Positions 1 through 6,986 of a DNA stretch of 12,023 nt are shown in pieces (positions within the stretch are counted from its first letter, which is position 1; the number at the start of each line of letters is the position of its first letter). The DNA comes from Spirochaetaceae bacterium. Its GTDB lineage: Bacteria; Spirochaetota; Spirochaetia; Treponematales; Breznakiellaceae. The stretch is taken from NCBI GenBank assembly GCA_031255115.1, contig JAIRTD010000283.1:1-12023 (forward strand). The letters are read 5' to 3'. The position numbers and the translations under genes were made by a program. The notes beneath the pieces were generated by a model that saw only the letters and a program-made list of their open reading frames with translations, did no database searches and was not told the origin of the DNA.

Positions 1-1018
1 TGAGGCCCGCGCCGAGGAGCCGCAACCCCCTTCCTCTCTGGTACTTTTTATGAAACAGATTGAGAAGCCGGTCGTACAGTTCATTAAGCGTACGGACCGG
101 TTTTTCAAAAGTCTCCCTGCCGCTTTCGGTAGAAAAATCTCCGTAACGGATTTTAATTGTAATGGTACGGCTTTGCCACTGACAGTCAAGAAGCCGCCAG
201 ATGAGGGTCTGGCATATATCAAGGAGCGCTGTTTCTATGGCAAAGGCGTCGTACAGATCAAACTCAAAAGTATGCTCCGCACTCATGGAATGGGTTCCCC
301 GTTCCTCATCAAAGGCAGCGGCGGCTTCGCCCCGGACCGCCCGGTACAGAAAAAGGCCAAAGGAATTGCCGAAGATGGAGACGAGCGTTTCTTCCGAAAG
401 GCCGTGAATATCGGCGCAGCTTTTAAGGCCGTGAGCGGCAAAAAGTTCCCGGGCCTTTGGACCTGCGCCCCAGATCTTGCTTACCGGAAGGGGAAGCATA
501 AAGGCTTCTTCCCCGCCCGGCGGAATAATGAATTTTCCGTCAGGCTTGGAAAGTCCTGACGCGATTTTGGCAATATATTTATTTGAAGCAAGCCCTACGG
601 AAACAGTGAGGCCGGTTTCCCCCAGTACCTGTTCTTTAAGCCTGTCTGCAAGAATATCCGGCGGGCCGAACAAGCCCCTGGTTCCGGTAATGTCAAGAAA
701 AGCCTCATCAATGGAAAGCTGCTGCACATCAGGAGAAAAATCGCCGAATATCGCCATTATCTCGCCGGATTTTTCGCGGTAGCGGGTCATATTACCCCGG
801 AGAAAAATCCCCTGGGGACAGAGCCGCGCGGCCTCGGCTATGGGCATGGCCGAATGAACGCCGAAAACCCTTGCCTCATAGGAAGCCGTTGACACCACGC
901 TTCTCCTGTCGCCGGGCTTCCCGCCCACAATGACGGGCTTGCCCCGGTATTCAGGATGATCCAGTTGTTCGACCGAGGCATAAAAAGCGTCAAGATCGGC
1001 ATGGATAAAATACGGCAT
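1..1018 (-). CDS. dinB: DNA polymerase IV (DinB), Y-family translesion polymerase, 3' end beyond window
   Basis: Reading leftward from ATG at 1018 gives at least 339 residues with no stop before the left edge. The N-terminus has HADLDAFYASVE at 6-17, with metal-binding Asp8 and Asp10 and an aromatic steric gate at Tyr12/13 (Phe12-Tyr13 here). SYEAR follows at 46-50, then SIDEAFLD at 102-109 with catalytic Asp104-Glu105. The fingers/thumb signature ASNKYIAKIAS comes near 144-154 and a helix-hairpin-helix-like KIWGAGPKAR near 181-190. The last readable residues (RLLGAGL) match the little-finger domain of the family, so only a short C-terminal tail is missing. Known role: error-prone synthesis across damaged template. 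It starts 18 bp after the upstream macroglobulin stop; a purine-rich AAAGGAG lies about 20 nt upstream, further than ideal, so initiation may depend on coupling. No LexA-like box was recognised. Confidence 0.95.
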   Translation of the reverse strand, partial: MPYFIHADLDAFYASVEQLDHPEYRGKPVIVGGKPGDRRSVVSTASYEARVFGVHSAMPIAEAARLCPQGIFLRGNMTRYREKSGEIMAIFGDFSPDVQQLSIDEAFLDITGTRGLFGPPDILADRLKEQVLGETGLTVSVGLASNKYIAKIASGLSKPDGKFIIPPGGEEAFMLPLPVSKIWGAGPKARELFAAHGLKSCADIHGLSEETLVSIFGNSFGLFLYRAVRGEAAAAFDEERGTHSMSAEHTFEFDLYDAFAIETALLDICQTLIWRLLDCQWQSRTITIKIRYGDFSTESGRETFEKPVRTLNELYDRLLNLFHKKYQRGRGLRLLGAGL

Positions 1019-1036
1019 GATTGCTGGCGTCCCGTT

Positions 1037-4000
1037 TTACTCCTTTGTTACCGTAAGCGGCTCCTGAGGCCGCATGGCCCATACGCTCTTGTCGTACATG
1101 GCTTCTGCAAAGAGGGGCGGCACGGTAAAGGAGCCTGAGTTGATTGCTCTGGCGCGGTAGCTGAAACTCGCAATCTGGGGGCCGGCTTTTCCGTAGATAA
1201 CAAGACGGTCCTCCCGTATGTCAACATAATCGGGTCTCCAGCGGCTGCCGGAACCGGCTGCACCCCGGCCGGAAGCGGCGCTGCGCACCGACTCTATGTC
1301 GGCTTCAAGGCCTGTGGGGAGCAGGTCCACAAGGGCCAGGTCGGAAATGGTTTTGTTATTGGTGGTTCTAAAATTCACCCTGACGGTTATCGCATCGCCT
1401 ATTTTGACCGAGTTTACGGCCTTGCCTGTCTCGTCGAGAAATTCCCTGAATACTTCGAGTTGGTTTTTTATTTCTTCTGCGGGAAGCTCGCTTTCAAAGC
1501 CGCCCTGGGTTACCTGATAAAAGAGGTTAAGGGCGTCATGGTTTTCTATGCGTATCTTTTCGGCGTCCTGAGAAAAAGAAGCGCTGAAAAGGGCGCCCTG
1601 GGAGGCGGCCTGGCTTGCGCTGTCCGCTCCGGGCGCGGCGTATTCTCCGCTTGCGCCGGGGGCAAGGGTCAGACCGCGCCGGGCGTTGTTGGCAAGAATT
1701 TCCAGCGCGGTAAAGCGTCCGTTGCTTACGCCCGGAACAGCCCTGAGATAGGCGTCTATGGCCATGAGGGCAAAGCTTGCCGAGAGTGTCGTATAATGCT
1801 GGTTCTCAAGCCTGCCCGCCATGGAACTGAGGAGGGTATCGGATACATCTCTAAGTCTCTGGGGAAAGTGCTTTGCGATGACCGCAAGGTAAATTGAATC
1901 GTAGAGCAGTTCGTCAAAGTAATGGATTGAGTTGTCAAAACGCATGGACCATTTGATTTTTTCAGCCAGGGCAAAGGCGTCAAAATCGCGCCGCAGAAGT
2001 GCGTAGCATCCCGAGAGAAAGAGGCCGGGGAGTTCTGTCTCGGCTTCCTTGTTGTAGCGGGCCATGTCCGCCTTTATCGATTCGACCAGCGGCGTAGCGA
2101 CAATTTCGTTTAGGGTAAGTATGTACACCGCGTAGGCACGGCTGGTGAGGCCGTAAATCGAACGTTCCTGGGAAGAAGCAATATCCCGCACCGCCTGTAA
2201 CATCTTTTCCATCACCGAAGGCGCCACATAGTAGCCCCGGTTTTTCGCCTCGCTAAGGAAATGGGCGGCATACACCGTGATAAAGGAATCAGTGTCCGAA
2301 TTGGCCGTCCACATGCCTATGCTGCCATTTTCCTTCATTCTTGCCTGGAGTATGCCTATGACCCGGTACACAGCCTCGCCGGCTTCCTGCCGGGAAAAGT
2401 CCAGTTCCCGGAAAAGCTCCTGATAAAGGAAGGGAAAGGCGGCGCTGATAAGCTGTTCCGAACAGCCATAGGGGTAATTGTCAAGGAAGAATTTAAGGCC
2501 CCGGGAAAGACCCAGGGGAAGGTACGAGAGGGAGATGTCCCTGGTGTGGAATTCGTCGTACAGCTTACGCCCGACAGGAACTTCGACCGATCTGTTTCGA
2601 ATAACGCCCGAATCAAGTGAAACCCGGTAAGGTACGGCGGGCCGCACGCTCATGTAGGCGGAAAGAGAAGAAGTTTCGTATTCGGAAGAGCCTTCGGTTC
2701 TTCCTGATGCGGTAAAGCGTATTTCGGCCGCGCCCAGGGAACCGGTCGCCCTGACCGGTATGGCAAGAGTGGCGTCCTTTCCTTCGGGTATGGCAAGGTC
2801 AAATTCGCTTTTACCCTGAATGGCAAGCTGGGAGGACGGAACGGCCGCAAGGCGAATCCGGGCGTTTTCTCCTGAACCTTTCTGGTTATTGGTTACGGTG
2901 AGGGAAAGTTCAAACTCATCTCCCGGTGAGGCGGTCATGGGGGCGTTGGGGCTGATGATAAAGGTACTCTGTATGAGCGAGCGTTCCTCGGCCGCGCCTA
3001 CAGAATCGTCCGAAACCGCCACGGCCATGACCCTGAGTGTCCCGTTAAAGTAATCGGGAATCCGGTACGAAAGTTCCTGCGTGGTTCTGTCCGCGTCGAT
3101 GATCCCTGACCAGTAGGCCACAGGCACATTCTGCTTTCGTTTAAAGGGGTTGAGGTTGCGGTTAAGGGCTTCGGCTCCGGCGCCGCCTCCCATGGCGCTG
3201 ACTATGGAATACTTGGGCAGCACCAGGTCCAGTATCTGGGAAGTCCTCACCTCCAGGGCCTGTTTCCTGAAAAAGAACCCAAGGGGATCGGGAGTACGAT
3301 AACCGGAAAGCTGGAGTATGCCTTCGTCAACAGCGTAGACAATTATCTTCCCCGGACGGGAAACAGTGTATTTGATGATAAAATCTTCTCCCGGTTTTGC
3401 TTCCTGGGGAATGTCCAGACGTATCTGCGTGGTACGGCTTTCTTTGCTTACCGAGAAGGGAACCGCGCCGTAACTTAAAGGGGACATAAAAATTTCAGGA
3501 GAATCCTGGGAACGGACAAACTGTACATTCACATAACCGTTGCCTTCGAGACCGGCGGGCATGGTGATGGTCTGGACGCTTGTTTCGCCTGGGGAGCGGA
3601 ACCATTTGTAAGCGTAGACCCTGTCCCGTTCTATGGTAATAAGCCCGGCCCCTTCGTAGGGGGCCTTGATCATAAGTTCTATGGTTTCGCCGGGAGCATA
3701 GTCTGTCTTGTCAAGCGTAATGTCAAGCTGGGCGGTACGGTTAAGGCTCCGCTCTAAATTCTGCTGGCCCGCCACGGTAAAGGAAAGCCGGTTATACTCA
3801 AGCCCGTCAGGGCCGGAAATAACAAGCCTGTATTCTCCGGGCTGCGAAGAAGGAAGGCTGTATTCGAGGCCCGATACGGGGATGGTGATTTTTTCTTCCG
3901 AGACCGGGTATTCCTTCTGAATGGACTGGTACTTGTACACTCCGCTGGGTTCAAGCACCAGGGCTGACACATAACGCAGTTCCACGAGGGAAAGGCTTAT

Positions 4001-6892
4001 ATCACCGGCGGCGGTTCTTTCGGCATTGCTGTTAATGGCGATAAGGGAAAGCGTCCTGGAAGCGTCCTTCTGAATATAGCTGAGGCTTCCGTCGCTTTTA
4101 TAGCCGATGAGGTAGGGGAGGGGGCTGACATATACCGAGCTTTCCGCGGACACATTGCGGCCGCTTCCTTTTTCGAAGGCTTCAGCGTAAAAGGTGAGGT
4201 TATATGTAGCTTTTTCAAATTTGGAAAGGTCAAGATCAAAAGACACCCTGCCTTCTTCGTCGGTAGCACTGCTGCCCAAAAATTCCTGATAACTTTGTTT
4301 GGCGGCAAGGGGGTCCTGAAAACTGTAGTCCCGGTACTGGCGGAAATACTGACGGGACGGAACAAGGTTTATCTGTGCCCGTACCTCGTTGCCCGCCGCC
4401 GGGGTTCCAAAGAGGTTCCGCACCGTAACCAGGGCGGAAAGTTCGGACGGGGCTATCCAGCCGCTTCCCGGCAGGGGATTAAAGGCGGCCTGTACATTGA
4501 GGGTATCGGGAAGGAATTCTTCAACCTTGACCGTAACAGAGCCAAGAAAAATTTTCTCTTCTCTTTTGTCCCGTTCCCGTATGACGTATACCGAGGTGGT
4601 ATAGGTTCCGGTCGGCGACCAGTCCTGGGTGCCAAAGCGTATTTCTTCGACTCCTTCGGAAGAAAGGCTTATACGTCTGTTGAAAATTTCGGCGCCCCGG
4701 GGATCGGTAACAATACATTCGAGGGGCGTCCCTCCAAGATTGAGCTTCCAGTCGCCTGACTTGACCGCCATGGCTATGCGCACTTCGTCGCCGGGGCGGT
4801 ACAGCCCCCTGTCGGAAAAGAGAAAGGCCCTGAGCGTTCTGGGATCGCTTGCGCCCCGGAGTCCGCCGACATCAAAAGAAGAATAATCAAGATTCCGGCC
4901 TGTGGGGCTGTAGGGCATAAAAGAAAGGTCGTCGCCTCTCTGCACGGTAAAGACCGTTGGCATTCGTTCGTTCCGGTAATCCTGAAGATTGGGCACCAGC
5001 GCATGGCCGTCAGAACCGGTATAGGCGCTGTACACCGGATTCCCGTTGAGGCCGAGCACGGAAAGCAGGGCGCCTTCTACCGGAGCGCCTGAGGCAATGG
5101 ACTGGACAAAGACATCCCTGGTTCCATTGGCATTGGTTTTTACAAAAAAGCCCAGGTCGGTAACGACAATGAGCCGCCTGTCCTGGAAACGGGGACTTTC
5201 GACATTCTCCTTGACCGAAAAGATAAACAGGCCGTGCCGTAAATTTCGTGAGGGAATCGTGTCAAGGTAACGCGAAAAATCAAAAGAAAAATAGCCCAGG
5301 TCCCTTTCGCTTGAGAGGGGAACACTCGCTGTTTCCTGGAACTGTTCGGTGATATTGTAATCGTTAAAGCCGTAATTCCGGTAGCGTATATTGGTTATGT
5401 CGCCGCTGGTCTGGGACACCAGATGGTTAATGTCATCGGGTCTGATGCGGCCTACTTCAAAACGGACATTTTGTACGCCCCGGCTCAGCAGGGAAAGCCG
5501 CTTGTCTCCAGAATAGGCAAGTATGGAACCGGAAGAAAGTATGGCAAGTTCTTTGGGGTATTCTTTTACCTGGAATATGGCCTCGTAGGGTTCGTTGAGT
5601 ACATAGCCGCCGTAAAAACGGGTTCCGTTGTTAATGCGCAAAAACACATAACGCCCGCTCTCGGCGCTGATTTTATAGCTCGTAACGGCATTATAGCGGA
5701 GCTCTCCGGGGATGGCCTCGGGAACAATCCTGCGGGACTGGTCCAAAACTTCGGGAACCACCTGGTCAACCGAGCGCCAGGCGTAGTTTTCTATTTCCTG
5801 GAGGCCGGGAAGGGGAGGCCGGTTTACCGGCAGCTCCCAGAGGCCGATGTTCTTGCTGAGTTCGCTTTCTTCTATGCTTCCGGTGGTAGCAAGAACAACA
5901 ACCTGGTCGTAAAGCTGATTCTGATTCAGTACCAGTTCGTGGCGTAAAGACTCGACGCGGGCGTAACTTGTCATGCTTGGAACGTTCACGTAAAAACTCA
6001 CCGGCGCGGACGAAGACCCTTCGCCGTTTTCGTCCTTGACATTTCGTTCTACGGTAATAACCATAGTTACCGGCGCGGCGGGAAGCCCCAGCACCTCAGA
6101 GACAATATAGGCCGCTGTTCCGGTTTCGTTATAGTTTACGGTGAATTCATAACGCCGCTTTTTAAGCAAGCCGGAATCGGCGCGTATATCAGGCTCTATG
6201 CGTATACTGCGCTCCAGGGAAGAACGGTCTATGGGATAGTTTGCCTCTAGTGTGGCAAGGACCCGTTTGACATCGGCGTTTTCGGGGTCTATGTAGAACT
6301 GGGCGTCTCTGCCCGAAAGTTCAAAACCGGGAAGCGAAAACGAAAAGGATCTATCCACCTTGATATGGGAAGGAAAAAAATCCCTGGCAAAACTTACGGT
6401 GTATTTTTTTCCTATGGCCCATTTTTCCGCGGCGGTAAAAACAAGAAAGCTGTCGCCGTCCCAGTTCCAGCTTCCTTCAACAGGCGGGTTGATAGTGATG
6501 CCCGATGTAACTTCCGTATCGGCGTCTTCTACCCGGGCGGCCGAAGCATCAAACGCTATGGTCAGGGGAAGTTCCGGCCGGAAACCGTCCTGGCCTTCTT
6601 CGCCTATACGATTATCAGGCGCGTTCCAGGTAAAACCCACCGCTATGGGCCGGGGCCGCCGCGAGGCAACCATGCGCCAGCCGATGAGGGAACCGGCAGC
6701 TACAACCAGCGCCGCGTAGGAGGCAATATAGCGCCCCTTGTGGGCCTTAAAGGACTTTTTATGAAAATCCGCAAAGTCCCGGCACATTTTGCTGAATTTT
6801 CCATCGGCAAAAAACCGGTATATACAGCGAAGAAATTCGGGGGGCGTATAAGAGCCCAGAAAAAAGCGCAGCCAGTTACGTTTTTGGGACAT
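1037..6892 (-). CDS. Bacterial alpha-2-macroglobulin family protein, membrane-anchored, with intact thioester motif
   Basis: From ATG at 6892 the protein has 1951 residues; a GTG at 6910 would add six but lies inside the putative -10 box. It begins with a basic stretch of about 54 residues, then one hydrophobic segment at about 55-74 (YIASYAALVVAAGSLIGWRM), so it is probably a signal-anchored protein facing the periplasm. There is no lipobox Cys. An MG2-type segment (DRGLYRPGDEVRI) lies near 692. A bait-region-type domain (DKTDYAPGETIEL) lies near 1060 and the A2M domain (SYRIPDYFNGTLRVMAVAV) near 1275. The thioester motif YPYGCSEQ follows, with Cys1477 and Gln1480, then an alpha-helical thioester domain and a C-terminal beta domain. 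Known family role: trapping of attacking proteases by conformational change and covalent capture. The usual partner pbpC is not adjacent; dinB follows instead. The size exceeds the usual bacterial length of about 1500-1900 residues slightly. Confidence 0.93.
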   Translation of the reverse strand: MSQKRNWLRFFLGSYTPPEFLRCIYRFFADGKFSKMCRDFADFHKKSFKAHKGRYIASYAALVVAAGSLIGWRMVASRRPRPIAVGFTWNAPDNRIGEEGQDGFRPELPLTIAFDASAARVEDADTEVTSGITINPPVEGSWNWDGDSFLVFTAAEKWAIGKKYTVSFARDFFPSHIKVDRSFSFSLPGFELSGRDAQFYIDPENADVKRVLATLEANYPIDRSSLERSIRIEPDIRADSGLLKKRRYEFTVNYNETGTAAYIVSEVLGLPAAPVTMVITVERNVKDENGEGSSSAPVSFYVNVPSMTSYARVESLRHELVLNQNQLYDQVVVLATTGSIEESELSKNIGLWELPVNRPPLPGLQEIENYAWRSVDQVVPEVLDQSRRIVPEAIPGELRYNAVTSYKISAESGRYVFLRINNGTRFYGGYVLNEPYEAIFQVKEYPKELAILSSGSILAYSGDKRLSLLSRGVQNVRFEVGRIRPDDINHLVSQTSGDITNIRYRNYGFNDYNITEQFQETASVPLSSERDLGYFSFDFSRYLDTIPSRNLRHGLFIFSVKENVESPRFQDRRLIVVTDLGFFVKTNANGTRDVFVQSIASGAPVEGALLSVLGLNGNPVYSAYTGSDGHALVPNLQDYRNERMPTVFTVQRGDDLSFMPYSPTGRNLDYSSFDVGGLRGASDPRTLRAFLFSDRGLYRPGDEVRIAMAVKSGDWKLNLGGTPLECIVTDPRGAEIFNRRISLSSEGVEEIRFGTQDWSPTGTYTTSVYVIRERDKREEKIFLGSVTVKVEEFLPDTLNVQAAFNPLPGSGWIAPSELSALVTVRNLFGTPAAGNEVRAQINLVPSRQYFRQYRDYSFQDPLAAKQSYQEFLGSSATDEEGRVSFDLDLSKFEKATYNLTFYAEAFEKGSGRNVSAESSVYVSPLPYLIGYKSDGSLSYIQKDASRTLSLIAINSNAERTAAGDISLSLVELRYVSALVLEPSGVYKYQSIQKEYPVSEEKITIPVSGLEYSLPSSQPGEYRLVISGPDGLEYNRLSFTVAGQQNLERSLNRTAQLDITLDKTDYAPGETIELMIKAPYEGAGLITIERDRVYAYKWFRSPGETSVQTITMPAGLEGNGYVNVQFVRSQDSPEIFMSPLSYGAVPFSVSKESRTTQIRLDIPQEAKPGEDFIIKYTVSRPGKIIVYAVDEGILQLSGYRTPDPLGFFFRKQALEVRTSQILDLVLPKYSIVSAMGGGAGAEALNRNLNPFKRKQNVPVAYWSGIIDADRTTQELSYRIPDYFNGTLRVMAVAVSDDSVGAAEERSLIQSTFIISPNAPMTASPGDEFELSLTVTNNQKGSGENARIRLAAVPSSQLAIQGKSEFDLAIPEGKDATLAIPVRATGSLGAAEIRFTASGRTEGSSEYETSSLSAYMSVRPAVPYRVSLDSGVIRNRSVEVPVGRKLYDEFHTRDISLSYLPLGLSRGLKFFLDNYPYGCSEQLISAAFPFLYQELFRELDFSRQEAGEAVYRVIGILQARMKENGSIGMWTANSDTDSFITVYAAHFLSEAKNRGYYVAPSVMEKMLQAVRDIASSQERSIYGLTSRAYAVYILTLNEIVATPLVESIKADMARYNKEAETELPGLFLSGCYALLRRDFDAFALAEKIKWSMRFDNSIHYFDELLYDSIYLAVIAKHFPQRLRDVSDTLLSSMAGRLENQHYTTLSASFALMAIDAYLRAVPGVSNGRFTALEILANNARRGLTLAPGASGEYAAPGADSASQAASQGALFSASFSQDAEKIRIENHDALNLFYQVTQGGFESELPAEEIKNQLEVFREFLDETGKAVNSVKIGDAITVRVNFRTTNNKTISDLALVDLLPTGLEADIESVRSAASGRGAAGSGSRWRPDYVDIREDRLVIYGKAGPQIASFSYRARAINSGSFTVPPLFAEAMYDKSVWAMRPQEPLTVTKE

Positions 6893-6893
6893 A

Positions 6894-6929
6894 ATATAAA
6901 AGTATAGCACAGTCAGAAAATAAAAGATA
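6894..6929 (-). promoter_or_regulatory. Putative extended -10 promoter for the macroglobulin-dinB unit
   Basis: On the minus strand TGCTATACT gives an extended -10 with TATACT at 6906-6901. At a 17-bp spacing the -35 position (6929-6924) reads TATCTT, a weak match. The expected start of transcription is about 6894, two bases before the ATG at 6892, so the mRNA would be leaderless or nearly so. No Shine-Dalgarno sequence precedes either the ATG or the alternative GTG at 6910. Predicted from sequence only. Confidence 0.5.
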
Positions 6930-6951
6930 GCGTTGTTGTCCCAAATTCATG

Positions 6952-6980
6952 ATGATTAAAAAAACAAAACCAGGTATACT
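6952..6980 (+). promoter_or_regulatory. Putative promoter for the helicase unit
   Basis: TATACT at 6975-6980 matches the -10 consensus at five of six bases. The 17-bp-spaced -35 position (6952-6957, ATGATT) matches TTGACA at three of six. The predicted +1 falls at about 6987, the A of the helicase ATG, so this mRNA would also be leaderless. The spacer is an A-rich run. Predicted from sequence only. Confidence 0.45.
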
Positions 6981-6986
6981 GAAGCC

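Noticed and set aside
50..782. Plus-strand open frames of 101-169 residues in the first 0.8 kb
   Set aside because: They lie opposite dinB, whose Y-family motifs are unmistakable, and the translations are basic, low-information shadows.
6893..6910. GTG at 6910 as start of the macroglobulin
   Set aside because: It has no Shine-Dalgarno sequence and overlaps the extended -10 box, so transcripts from that promoter would not contain it.
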